Source of the DNA: Sabellastarte sp. h YS-2021
Lineage: Eukaryota > Annelida > Polychaeta > Sabellida > Sabellidae
Assembly: GCA_964017235.1 (NCBI GenBank)
Contig: OZ024930.1
Span: 27,718,614-27,782,613, forward strand
Reading direction: 5' to 3'
Length of the DNA: 64,000 nucleotides
Shown here: piece by piece, positions 11,641 through 23,300 of the stretch
Layout: every line of letters begins with the position of its first letter
Position numbering within the stretch: position 1 is the first letter of the stretch
The notes under the pieces: generated by a model
What the model was told of the DNA's origin: nothing
Databases searched by the model: none
Seen by the model: the letters and a program-made list of their open reading frames with translations, nothing else
Made by a program: the position numbers and the translations under genes

Positions 11641-12756
11641 AACTTTTTATCGGGGATGCTGATACCATAATTCATTTGAGTGTTTGAGATGTGGGTCCCT
11701 ATATTGGCGGGGTGGAATAGTGCTCTGTTGCTTGCTAGTATTTGTATTAGCAATAGAGCGCAAACCAGTGGTCACTTGACCCTTATCAACACCCAGAACA
11801 CCCTTTTTCTGTCTCATTTCTTGTTATTAACTCATAAATAATGTTCACAATGTGATGCTAGTAAGAACATTTATACAAGACTTTACATTTGGTCCAGGGA
11901 AATATCTTTGTATGTCTGTTTTGAACAAATTATTGTGCTCATAGGGCACAGTATTTGCCTTCATCTTTGAAGTAAAATTGTGGACAATTTGAATATTGTA
12001 ACTGACCCCAAGGGGTCTTGTTATAGGTTCAGGACAAAATCGCCAGACATTGGGAAATTGGTTTGTTGAAATAGTGAAATTGACTCAGACAATTTGGATG
12101 AATACTGGAAAAATGGGTGTGCAAACACCATAACTTGCTGAACAGTTAAATAAACTAGCATTTTGGGTAATGATGTCAGTACTCAGGGGTCAGTAATTTG
12201 AACCCCAATACTGATGCCCTGGACCCCTAGGCTGCTCATCAGCCCATTAAACTTGCCATTGATTACAGTCCATGTCTTGGTGAGTGATAGTTGTGTTACT
12301 AATGTCTACCAGGTAATTTTTAGTGGTGATTTGTTCCCTCATTGAGGCTGTATAAACAAACTGCTCTCTGTCACATTGTAAGATATCTTATGAGTCAAAC
12401 ATGAAATATAACATGACAAGGGGTCATTGACAATGGCTAAAGTCCCATGCGAATCAATGTTACAAAGATCAAGGTGTATGGGCAATTTATTGCCGAGAAA
12501 AGTAGGCCGGCCAAATAATTGTTCCTTGGGTAAATAGCCTGTCGATAGAATGGAGGTTGAGCTTAGGTGTTGCCAATGGCCTCAATGAACACCTTTTGTT
12601 TATTAAATGCTTGTTAACACCTTGAATGATCCTGTTTCTATTATTATTCACATTGTTTACATTATGTCTTTAACAATTAAATGTTCCATATAGACCCTCC
12701 TACCGAAGTTATGGTTTGGTCTCACTGTGCCCAAGCCCAGTAAATTGCTGATCTAC

Positions 12757-13839
12757 CTACTTAGTTTGTTGTTTTTCTGGCATTCTCAGCTTATTGAAAA
12801 TTCCTGGTAATAGAAAGTCTTTCTTATACTGTATATGGCTTGAGTCAAAAGTGCATGTACATTCATTGAAATATTTGGATATTTTTGTCTTCTGGTTTGG
12901 CTGGTTGGTAGAAATTTTGGCATTTGCCATGGCAATCTGAGATGCCAAGAGCCTGTTAATGGCCCACTGCATCTGGTCCCCCCAAGTTAAGTTACCTAGT
13001 TTGACTTCATGCATAGATGTGCCACATCCTTCCTGACTGCCGGCCACCAGAAGGAAGTTATATCCTTCAGTGCTAGTATGGTTTGCAAGAGTGCCTTTTT
13101 CACAGTATCTGGGTTCTGCATCTGAAATATATTAGTTAGATGACCCAATGCCCACTTGGGGATACTGAGTTTATCAAAAGTTTCTTTCCTCTTACCTTGC
13201 ACACCATAAAAGCCCCCATTAGGCCATCTGAGCTCGGGAAAGCTAACCACTGTTTCTGTTATGACGACCAGATTTCTTTATCAGGGCCTTGGACAGCATC
13301 CTGTTTGGGCCTCATAAGAAGTCAACACTTGTCCCACCGACTGTGATATGTTCTGATTCTGTCTAAGCCACAATTTTAGGTAAGATGCCATCAGAAGAGA
13401 AATGTATTGTGTGCTGTTCTGTTGGTTGTGTGAGTAGGCCGGACAGCGTCACCTGAGACGTGGCTGCTATCACTTGTGGGGCTTGTGGAGCCTGTGCCTG
13501 CATGGCGATGACTTGGACGTCAAGTCCTGTTAACTGGGGGCCATTGTGAAGCATGGAGGTAAGCGAGTTTATGTTATTTTGTACAGTTAGAGTACCCACA
13601 TCAGATTGTAATTGAGGATTTCTAGGTGTGGAGTTAACGGACATTTGGACTTCAAAATCACTCACCCATTTGATTAAGGCCTGGTTTGATTCATCTAATC
13701 TCTGTAACAGTGCCAATATCAATACGGACTCGTCTTGTATCTGTAGTGACTGAGAAGATGACACCACTGTCAGATCCGGTTCTACTGGGATGGCAGACTG
13801 GATGAATGACCCATTCAGATCATTGTGACCGGAGCTCAC
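12757..13839 (-). pseudogene. DIRS gag (ORF1) remnant (copy A)
   Basis: Three overlapping minus-strand frames (13839-13363, 13250-12996, 13047-12757) can be linked by frameshifts. The central part has a WPNGGFYG..R.TFDKLS..W..G pattern, followed by a KDITSFWWPAVRKDVAHL segment and WGDQMQWAINR. This is the layout of the DIRS gag core in the other copies (WPHEYIL..R.TFDQL..F..G, then AQDFSWASAKASHAVL). The 158-codon N-terminal frame is Ser/Gln-rich and otherwise unassigned. The clear divergence from the other gags suggests a different DIRS subfamily. Confidence 0.65.
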
Positions 13840-14087
13840 CTTCTTTTGGAAAAAGTCCTAGAGGTAGAAGAAGAGGTTTCACAGCTGGTGTTTTCTTTTT
13901 ACCGTAGTTGCAGTCACTGTTGTGCTCATAGTATTCCTTTGTACAAATATTTTAAAACATTAAATTATTCAAGTTATAAAACAAGTTTTTTCAGTGTCAT
14001 CTGTTTGCTTGCAAATTCAAAGTGACCCAAAAAGTGATTGCTACCTTTTGCTTGTGGAGAAATTAAATGTAATTGGTTGATTTGAAA

Positions 14088-14303
14088 TATGCAGTCGCCT
14101 CCCACCTCTGAGGCCGGGGGTCGGTTGACGGCTCTACCTCAAGTGGGAAAGCTGGTAGTTGCTTGCCGTTGGTCAGCAGTTTACAGTACAGAACCTTGAC
14201 CAACTGTATGTACTGGTTTCCTCTGCCCTTCCAACTACCCGTCGTGATATGACCTGTACAGTGTTGAAAGCGATGTAAAACCCCAAATAAATAAATAAAA
14301 GAA
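14088..14303 (+). mobile_element. tRNA-derived SINE, family A
   Basis: This plus-strand copy starts within the head (CGCCTCCCACCTCTGAGG), continues with TTGACCAACTGTATGTACTGG, and ends with the shared tail AACCCCAAATAAATAAATAAA. The 5' end with the A box appears truncated. It lies between DIRS copies A and B and matches the copies at 47915 and 61470 closely. Confidence 0.85.
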
Positions 14304-14479
14304 AAATGCAAAGTTAAATGGTCTAACAGAATACCTAAAGAATTAAGGTCGCACTGACTGCCTTACCAGGCCCCTGAAGTGGCTGTGGTTTACAAATAAT
14401 GAATTCAGTATTGACATGGCCCTGGGAGATAAACTTTTCATCCCAGAATGACCCAAAACAAAGCATAGCATCCATGTTT

Positions 14480-15925
14480 AGATTTCATTATTAACATTAA
14501 ACATGCAAAGACTACGTCAAACTTGGCAGCCAACAACCACACATTTTTTTCGCACAAGCAGCTGCATAAATCTCTTTATAAGGTTCTTCCTGATGTTAGT
14601 ACCTGAACTACTGCCAAATGATCGCAGAAGATTCTTGCTAATTTTGCCAGAAATCATTAATATTTTTTATAGCTACTAAAATGTTCGCCACTTTTAAATG
14701 AGCTATCTCTAATTACAGAAACCAAAGGGAATGGGTAAGTAGTACAACGAGTCATGAAATATTCCACCCAGATCCTGTAAACAAGTGTTAGTGTACACCT
14801 GAAAATCAACATGCCAGTGTTCTTATAAGGCCTTACCACTGAATACAGGCAAAAATTTCAGGAACCACCTGAGGTCATTGAGGTGAATATTATTAGGATT
14901 GTAACAATTTCTGAAAATTTCCAACATTTATGAATGATTAAAGGGTGACTTAACAGGACCTGAGGGTGCCTTTTGGTACAGAATTTTTAACCTTCCAGGT
15001 TTCTAGCATTTGTTGAATCTGACCCATTTATGTCTTTAGGTTTACATTTCCCTTGACAGTATTAATTTTGATGCTTTAGCAGGAAACCACCGGACCCGGA
15101 GGAAAATTTTTCAACTGCTGATAGTAATGCCTGACTGGCCAAGTAGGTCACATTTGGAGTTACATGATGTATTTGCATCAGATAAGACGCCAAACTCCAC
15201 ATAATCACTGACCCAATTTTGTGACCTCTTTTATAAGTTGAAATATTTGTGAACCATGGCAACACGCAGGTGCTAATGTAAACAAGATTCCACAATAGAC
15301 CCAACAAGTCATAATTCATAGGGTCTGCTTTTATATGCCAAAAGGCCCTTAAAAATATGTTGTACCGATAAAACCTTAGCTCAGCTGTTTTAACTGATCA
15401 GTAATGCGATCGATAGCAGCTTCAGAGACAACCTTAGCTCAGCTGTTTTAACTGATCAGTAATGCGATCGATAGCAGCTTCAGAGAGAAATCAGCATCCA
15501 AATAGCCAACTAAGGTCCACTAATCACTGTACGGTGATCAGAATTTGGCTTGTCACTTGTCAAGAAAGGTGAAATATGCCCCAAGAACAAGGGTGTTTTA
15601 TTAAAACATTCAAACAATGACTTTTTGAGAAGGCTCCTCATCTAAGTACACCACCAAATCCTCTGAGTGGTCAGTCGCTGAAAAGTGATTTGCACCTTAC
15701 CATTTATAGATTAGCATTTCAATTGAAACCCAAAGTACCATAAATCAATCATATGGGTATACCAGTAGCCGGTAAGCTCGGCTTTCCAGTTCTCAAGATT
15801 AAGCTGAGAATTGACCTTGTTCCTAGCACCTGAATATTCTGTTCTATTGAAGCTCATGAGCTTGTATATTGCAGTGTCGAGGTAGTATGTGTATGTCCTA
15901 GGATTTGGATTATTGAAGTTCAACC
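14480..15925 (-). mobile_element. Degenerate DIRS retrotransposon pol (copy B)
   Basis: On the minus strand, 15923-15711 ends with NLENWKAELTGYWYTHMIDLWYFGFQL, split here as NLENWKAELTGYW and HMIDLWYFGFQL, the RT N-terminal block. Next come a SDKPNSDHR segment (about 15590), an LSIDRITDQL segment that is duplicated, ADPMNYDLLGLLW (about 15310), then DLRWFLKFLPVFSG (about 14870), a CLQDLGGIFHDSLYYLPIP block and RNase H traces to about 14480. Each block has a counterpart in the DIRS element at 27.8-29.4 kb. No gag or recombinase was recognised for this copy; the SINE at 14088 and copy A follow directly. Confidence 0.8.
15372..15486. repeat. 58-bp perfect tandem duplication inside DIRS copy B RT
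   Basis: Two adjacent copies (15372-15429 and 15430-15486) are identical. Each copy encodes on the minus strand the RT segment LSIDRITDQL. Because 58 is not a multiple of 3, the duplication also shifts the frame. It occurred after insertion of the element and, given its perfect identity beside otherwise decayed sequence, is recent or an assembly effect. Confidence 0.95.
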
Positions 15926-16006
15926 AGTCGACTTTTCAATGAAAAATGAGTTTTGTGTCATATTTTGGAAGGGTATTATTATGAAATGATTTAAAAAGAA
16001 TGCAAT

Positions 16007-16435
16007 TTAATCACCTTTCAGCCCAATTATATCATATAATTTCACTGTTTGTGCGGTCCACACTGTCACATGCACTGCGTTTTTCAACGAGATCAAAACC
16101 TTTGCCACTGTATTAGCCTTGGCAGTTGCTCGTCCTGAAACTACAGTGGAAAACAGACTACCATTAACATAGGACTTGTACATGCAAAACTCCCAACAGG
16201 TGATTTTAAAAGTCTTGTACGAGTAACTTGTGAAAAATTTGCATGCACTTTGCTGTGAAACAGAGATCAGAGGCTCAACTTGAAATTGTCTTAGTTTCGA
16301 TTTATTTACAAATGTTGTGATATACATACATTTACTCCATTTTGCAGGAGCCAAAAATCCGATATTTGATTGACAATTTACATCAGATTCACCATGAACA
16401 CATTTGCCCAGATAGTCCAGATGCCAAATAGACAT
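16007..16435 (-). CDS. Unassigned 142-codon open frame
   Basis: I do not recognise this protein. It has no signal peptide, coiled coil or known motif that I can see. It lies directly upstream, on the same strand, of the DIRS copy B pol remnant, where a linker or gag region of that element would be expected, but no block matches the other gags. It may be a diverged piece of the element or a chance frame. Confidence 0.2.
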   Translation of the reverse strand: MSIWHLDYLGKCVHGESDVNCQSNIGFLAPAKWSKCMYITTFVNKSKLRQFQVEPLISVSQQSACKFFTSYSYKTFKITCWEFCMYKSYVNGSLFSTVVSGRATAKANTVAKVLISLKNAVHVTVWTAQTVKLYDIIGLKGD

Positions 16436-17140
16436 ATTAGGTCCAAGTGTGTTTTGTTGCTATTATGAAGTTTTTCGACGATTCAGCATCTGTGATGTCC
16501 TAATGAAAAATCAGCCTGGTGCTAGCTTGACACCCTTGAGGAATTTTTTAAAAGCAAAAAAAAAAAAAGCCGCCATAAATAATGGAAAATTCTATTTTTA
16601 CACATATCTTCACTTCTTGTCTACACAGAGACACAGTCTTGGTGTCTAAGACTAGGTTTTTATGGTCAAGGAATCTATGATTTAATACAAGGTTTAACTC
16701 AAACAGAAATGCCAAATTTGCAGGATAACTTTAGCGTAATTGCCAAACTTGCATAACACTTGCAAATCTTGAACATGCAATTAAATATTGCCGTACTAAA
16801 ACAATTCCTTGACAAATGTTCCCATAAAAATTTAAAAACAATGTTGTATCCAGATTTATATTTAAATTAACTAAAACAATTTAAGCTCCTAGGGCTTGTA
16901 TTTAAGAATAATGTACAGTTAATGATAGAAAAAAGATCACCCCAGGCCATGTACCCAATGTTAGTCCTCCCAAACACTGTATATGCTTCATAAATTTTCA
17001 AGAAAGTTCTTCTGGAGCATGTCAAAAACCAAGACTAATACTATCACAAAGGGAGCAGATCTTTGTGAAATGGGACTAAAGTTGACAAATGTATCAGTGG
17101 CCTTACTCAAAACCAAGTAAGAGACTAGTGAGTGACACAC
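16436..17140. other. Intergenic, nothing recognised
   Basis: AT-rich DNA with an A-run at about 16556-16568. No coding or repeat signal was recognised. Confidence 0.4.
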
Positions 17141-17222
17141 AATGGGGTATATTACTTTATTACTATATTAATCACTAAATATTATATACATACTTAACAT
17201 TGTAAATACAACTGCCGACTTT

Positions 17223-17364
17223 AAGGCCACCTTAAACACAACTATTACACTTAAAATAAGGTGGCCTTATGTTACTAGACAACTGCATAACTGTACATAT
17301 GATGTTAGTGAGATAACTGACTTTATTGCCACCTTAAAAACTATTATACTTAAGTTAAGGTGGC
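17223..17364. repeat. Two adjacent hairpins with GGCCACCTTA arms
   Basis: The first hairpin has arms AAGGCCACCTTA (17223-17234) and TAAGGTGGCCTT (17257-17268), a perfect 12-bp inverted repeat with a 22-base loop. The second has arms GCCACCTTAA (17328-17337) and TTAAGGTGGC (17355-17364). The segments following each hairpin also resemble each other (GTTACT-GACAACTG-ATAACTGTACA), so the whole unit, about 100 bp, is a tandem duplication. Related words (AGGGTGGCCTTAAA near 17707) occur downstream. Confidence 0.85.
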
Positions 17365-17769
17365 CAAGTGTTACTGGACAACTGTATAACTGTACACATG
17401 ACATTTTACTATATGTAATATGATTGTAAAATACTAAAAGCAGAGTACAACAATGTAAAACTGAATATTAAGATCACAGTAAGTTACACTAAGAAATTGA
17501 ATGCACTTTATAAATAAGTTAGATCATTTAAGGTGACACTAAGTTTAACTGTGAGTGGTGGTTCATTGAAAGCAGATGAGTCTCTCACCCTAAGATGACC
17601 TTAACATAATGGAAGCTGAGTTAATAATAAATGACACGTAAAGTGGTTACATAGTGTGGGGTGATATTCAATTTTTGAATTACCATTTAATACTGGCGCA
17701 AGTTAGGGTGGCCTTAAATAATCTTGTTTGTACATTATCCCCTTCAGGGTTAAGGACATTGTATTATTC

Positions 17770-18586
17770 TACTTGGTGAGTGGTGTTATTAATGGTACTT
17801 GCCCCTACTTTGGGATTGAATTTAGGATTGAAAGTTTTGACACCAACCGAGGGTGATGCTGCCTATCTAGCTCAAACCTAAGTCCCTACGTGGCTGAGCA
17901 ATACAGCCTGCTTAAGCTACAGACAATGTGAAATTACACCCTTAAGCCAACATCATATCTCCCATCGGGGTGAAGACAAGCCAAAACAAATAAGGCAGTA
18001 AAATGTGATTATGGTAAAAATAGTTATGTCCAAAATTTTGGGGAACGGCTAAAATGTGGTTGAATATGCTATGTCAGGAGAGTGACAGGCAGAATATGAC
18101 TAAGTGAACTGTGACTAAGTACGTCTGTTAGCTTAATACACCAGTAAAATTATTACTTAGCCTCAGTTAGTGCTGGTAATTTAAAACAAATAAGAACTAA
18201 AATGTTTAGACACCTTTAGCTTTGACACTAAACACAACGTTACATGAAATTAAGATGATACATATCAGTACTAATAAGTCGACACTTGAGAAGCTGATAA
18301 AAGAGGTCGATGCCTGGTTACCTATGAGCAACATAACAGATTTACTTATGAATACATAACTTCAATAGACTGAACTACTTGACATTCCAGTATGAGCTAA
18401 GAGTCTGCACATAGCATGGGTTAATTACAGACATGCACTTATAATTACTCGTGTACCACAAAGTCACAGAACTGAAAGTCAGTTTAAGTTAAGGAGCTTG
18501 GAGGCCAGGCCTAAGCATCTGAACAGGTACAGTGATCGCACACAGTAGATGAGGGAAACAAGCTTTAACTAAGATGCTGATGACTA
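17770..18586. other. Intergenic, nothing recognised
   Basis: No coding, RNA or repeat signal was recognised. Confidence 0.4.
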
Positions 18587-18924
18587 TTATGTCTTTAGGT
18601 GCAAGCTGGCGTTTGGTGACCTCATGTGACCCCCAGCCCGGTGAGGAAGGCGCGCGCAGGCACTCCTGGGGCAGGGACGAATCTGGTGCAGAACACTAAC
18701 TGAGCATCTTGAGAGCCGGAGGCTATAGACAAAGCTTGAGCACTGACACTGGCCACAAAAAGCACTAGAGTATGACCCTGAGGTGCTTCTGTGACCTTGG
18801 ATAATTGGTTGTGCATTGAGGCAGCAGACTCCAAGCAACGACTTCTTGACATGAGAGGCACAACACTATGTGACTTGGCAAGTATTATTGTCGACCATAA
18901 GCTGGAGTCTCTTACCTGACACAT
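18587..18924 (-). CDS. Unassigned open frames in a locally GC-richer patch
   Basis: Two overlapping minus-strand frames (83 and 100 codons) lie in a patch that is richer in GC and CpG than its surroundings (for example GGCGCGCGCAGG near 18650). I recognise no domain. The patch could be an exon, a regulatory element or part of an old transposon. The higher GC is the only reason to list it. Confidence 0.2.
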
Positions 18925-20041
18925 GTATGATTCTTTACTTCTGAAACTACAATAAGCTATGGTAAATACTCAGATATTGGTTACAAGGGTGGGTTAGAGG
19001 GAGTTAAAATTTTTTTGTTTAAAATGGGATGTGTCCCGTTTGATTTTCAAACTCAGAATGAAACTTTTAAAGAAAATGGCTTCTGTGGCGCCAAATAGTG
19101 ACCCAGAGGTCAAAGGTCAGCCAATAGAATTTTATGGGGACACAACAAGAATAGTTTTTTCGTGCCACTGACACGGGTTACCCCTGAGGTGTCACCCACT
19201 CACATCCTTAAATAATGCCACACAGCTAATATAGATCATAAAGTTCTATTAAATGTGGTAACTTGAAGCAACACTTTTGAGAAATTGAATTTATACAAAA
19301 AATGTCTTAACTGGGTGATACTTCTCTGGAGTATGTGATCATTGAAATTAAAAAGTCATTTTGGGAAAAGATGTTTGAACCTACCCTCTTTGTAATATTT
19401 ATACTTGGTGAATCCAATTCCAATTTTCGAGAAAAGACATTTGCATTACAAGGGTATTAATTACAGAACCATTTGTCTGTTGAATCTTGAAATTTTCTTA
19501 GGCACTTCGCTTTTGTGCAAAAATGTAACATTAAAAAATGGTGTATTTTAATTCAATTATCCACTCTATCCCAAGGCCATTGTGAATGAAAATTACAAAA
19601 TTAAGAAAGAAATTGGATGAATGAAGCATTTCACAGAAATTACTCTGTACTGACCTTTGCAGGTTATATATTAAAGACAGATCACCAGTTTAATAGCTAA
19701 TAATATATGTCAGGCACAATTTTACTTCTTCACAGTTCTTGTTTATCTTCAACAGTTTAGTTTATGAAAGTTCAAAAAGTGGATAAAAAATTAAGAAGAC
19801 CAGAGTATGTATTTGTTGCCATTGAAGTAATCTAAGTACAACTATGACCCCTGCTTCCAATACCTTTGTTCTTAGGCACAACAACTTTGTCACAAACTTT
19901 AACTTCTTGTAACTTTGATAGTTGATGCCAAGTAAAACTCCAAATCTATCAAATCAAGATGAGAACCCTAAAACTCAGTGTTCAAGAAAGACACACTGCA
20001 TTTCAGGGCAGAATGAATTTTTGAATTTACTATCTTAGATT
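18925..20041. other. Intergenic; contains one perfect DR1 motif
   Basis: AGGTCAAAGGTCA (19107-19119) is an exact DR1 nuclear-receptor site. Otherwise nothing was recognised in this AT-rich interval. Confidence 0.4.
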
Positions 20042-20347
20042 TCAGAACTGATAATGGGTGTTTATATCACCTTTTACCTTGGACCTATAACAAGCAGCAA
20101 TAAAGGCAGTTGGCTCAGTGATCAGATCTACTTCAACTGCTTCAAGCAAAGTATAGTGAAGTATTTTCTGGCCTCTCAATTCCAAATAAATGTGAAATGG
20201 TTCACATCCTACAATGACATGTCCAGCAGGCAGATATCTGGCAATCCTTTTGCGGTCCATTACTGTTAAGTGAATGTCTACAAATGTTCTCAAAGAACTA
20301 AAGTTCAATATGTGAGTCATCTGCAGATGAGGCCAAAACTTGTCCAA
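20042..20347 (-). CDS. Unassigned 101-codon open frame
   Basis: The amino-acid composition is balanced and protein-like (for example HVIVGCEPFHIYLELRG), unlike the low-complexity chance frames around it. I cannot assign a family. It may be one exon of a gene, or transposon debris. The frame starts with ATG and ends with a stop, and no convincing splice sites were identified. Confidence 0.25.
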   Translation of the reverse strand: MDKFWPHLQMTHILNFSSLRTFVDIHLTVMDRKRIARYLPAGHVIVGCEPFHIYLELRGQKILHYTLLEAVEVDLITEPTAFIAACYRSKVKGDINTHYQF

Positions 20348-23300
20348 AAATCTGATTGATTTAAATAAAAACTAAATTTAGGTTTGTTTACTTGTCAATC
20401 AAGAGCTGATGTGGTTCAGATGTGGAAGCATATTCTTTTTTGGTTTTAAATTTAACATTTATATGATTTGCTAGATATTTATAGGTTTAAAGTCCTTTTT
20501 AGAAAAGAATAATTTTATGCCAAGAATAATTCTTATCCAAAAGTATGAAAATTCTAAGATAAGAAAATATTTATATTTAAGTACAAATTTCATGCTACAA
20601 CTATACAATTTTAGTGAATTAGGCTCCTGAAACAGATGGGTGTCATGTCTACATTGGGTGGTGAATATGAACATGACTGTGACTTGTGATAGATAAATCA
20701 ATGTGTGGTATGGTAGAATGGATCTGGCTATTACATTAATGACCAATTTCGAAAATAAAATGGAATATTGGAATATAAAACAATATGGCCTATGCAAATA
20801 ATGTAAAAATATTGTCAAAAATATTCTTCTAACTTGGTAGGTGATTGTAAAAACCTGATATTTATGTTCCATTTAAATGTTATATCACATCATAAATAAA
20901 TTCTGTGGCCTCAGAAACCTAGACTAAGACACCAATATTGTGTTTCTAAGTACAACAGAAGCAAAGATGTTTGTAAAAATAAAATTTTCTATTATTTATG
21001 GCCGCCATTTTGTTTTGGGCTTTAATAAATCCTCAAGGGTGCCAAGCTGGCATCCGGCTAATTATTTTTTTTCAGGACAGCTCAGAGATGCTGAATCAAC
21101 AAAAAAAAACTTCATAATAGCAACAAAACATGCTTTATCACATATCTGCTGGACTAATAAATATGCTGACCTCAGAGTAGCCTTCCACTTTTTTGGGCTG
21201 ACATTTACGTTGATTAAAGTGTTTTCTTTTTTTTTTTTAAATTGTGAGAAGAAATCAGCCTGTGCAACATGCCATTGCTCTTATGATCATGGCTAAAGGA
21301 CCTGCTCCAGTCGGATACATTTTTACAGTACCAGGGTGGCTTATTCACAGCTTCATTTTGCCCAAAGAATCTTGAGTTTAGGCCATTCAATTCAACAGAT
21401 GTCATAGCGTCTTCCATCAAATCAGGCAGATACTGCTCAGCTGTGACCTCAATACATAACCAGTCCTGCTGGATTTATGCTCAAAATGAAGGCTCCCTGA
21501 GTGACTGACTTTACGCTTGTCTTAACTGGCGGGTTAGAAAAAGTCAATCATAATTCAAAGCTCAGGCAAAGGCTAAATACAACGATAAAATAGGCTAGAC
21601 CTTCCCCCTTAAAATGAAAATCAAGTGTAAGGGCGTCAGAATCGGTGATAATGTAATCCTCACACATTTTCCCAGCATCTTGTATCAGTTATTTTGTGCT
21701 GCCATTAAAATGTGTATGTATTAGAGCGAGGTAAAGACAAAAGCTTCAGCTTTGTCATCAAAATACAAAAGCTATGAACCAGCCAAAGTTTAAAGTAATG
21801 GTTTTTTATTTTGAAAGGTTGCTTTTCCAAGAATGTTCCAAGAATGTTAAGTCACCACCAAGTCCCCAAAGGTTTGTAAGTGACCTTGTGACGCAGTGGT
21901 GACACATCCATTACCTAGCGCATTCTACGAAAGTTTTAAAATGTTTAAAATTTCTGTCTCTGACTGCCTCACCATGAGCATAGGCAGGTGAATGCAAGCA
22001 TGCGTCATTGAACTTGTTGCTACTGTATCTGATGGTGCGGCCCATGGTGTATATAAGGTTGTGAATCGGGCGTCTTTTAGTGTAACACAATATAAGGTGA
22101 GTGGAGGTATTGGGCATTTCACCATTGTGTCACAACTTCGCATACAAACCTCAGATGGTAGTTGAATGACAAGGGTGATTCACCCAAACCTATAGCCGTG
22201 AATTATACTGCTTGAAGTATGATGGATGCACTAAATCTCGGAAGATACAAGGTGTCCTTGGAGGCGGTTCCGCAGCTGAGTAAAACCTGTAATCGCAGCA
22301 TGTACTGCCTGTAGTGTGACTGGGGCACAAGGACATGTACTGTGGAACATGGCATAATCGTTTTTTGAATAGGTATTCTCACTATTTAGAACAAAACCAG
22401 GTTTTAGCATTCCACACTGTGTTGAGCCTATGCAAGTTATAGGCTGTTGCATAGCTTATAACATCTAATGTCACAATATGACATACCCTTTGTGAACATC
22501 ACATGTCTTGAACTGGATCGAAACTTATAACCACAAAAATGACGGCATTTTTTATAACCGCAAAGTTTTGAAAATCACTGCACACAAATACTTTAAAAGA
22601 AACTGGTATAATGGCAGAAAAACCTACCTTTTTCATCCAAGCTATCAATCTGTTAAATGTGCAAGAACCCAGTGGGTAATACTATCAGTAATTGCTTGAT
22701 CTGTATTCATTTACTTCCAAAGAGCATTGTTAACAAGTAGTGCTTCAAGCTACAGTTACTTGCTTAGCTTAATTTATTGTGAAAATTGTAAGATAAACTT
22801 AGATTTCATGAGAATTCCAAACTTACTTTTTCTTGCAAATGTCAACTCTTTATGTCATATAAAAGGACCGAACTTATTGGATCTAATAGCAGCTTTAATT
22901 GTTTTAACATGTGTTTAAATTCCAGTAAGTTGAACTTATCTCCACAGTTTTTTATGTTTTCTTCAGGGCTTTTCTGGAGGGCTTGCACCTACCGGATGTA
23001 ATTACTTGTAAAAGTGGAATGTTACCGAGCCTGTGAAACCACAAACTGACCACCCAGTGAAATTATCACAAGAGAATTAATTATCCACACACAATACACA
23101 TAGTAAAAGCTTTACAGAGTTGCACATGTGATGACTTCAGGGTGGGTTATTAATGAGTGCAGTCTTACCTGCCACAACAGAGTGCCCTGATAGAAGTTAA
23201 TAACCTGTCTTGAAGAAATCCCTGTATGAAAATGAGTTTTATATCCACACTAATTCTGTGATATTTGCGATTTTTAATTTTTTTTTAAAGAAAATCTTAT

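Larger units (their letters stand above)
9340..13840 (-). mobile_element. Old, degenerate DIRS retrotransposon (copy A)
   Basis: Minus-strand translations show, in the correct order, a DIRS gag region (about 13839-12757), RT N-terminal and palm segments (about 11640-10873), RT thumb and RNase H segments (about 10830-10254), and a tyrosine recombinase (about 9725-9360). All are interrupted by frameshifts and stops. Homology is to the better preserved DIRS copies elsewhere in the window. No terminal repeats were recognised. The element has decayed much more than the copy at 25-31 kb and is an old insertion. Confidence 0.85.

Noticed and set aside
18587-18924. DIRS or LINE coding remnant
   Set aside because: No block matched the gag, RT, RNase H or recombinase patterns of the other copies; listed only as unassigned.
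20471-20872. 133-codon open frame (-)
   Set aside because: Hydrophobic, AT-driven composition; no membrane-protein family is recognisable and there is no support from context.
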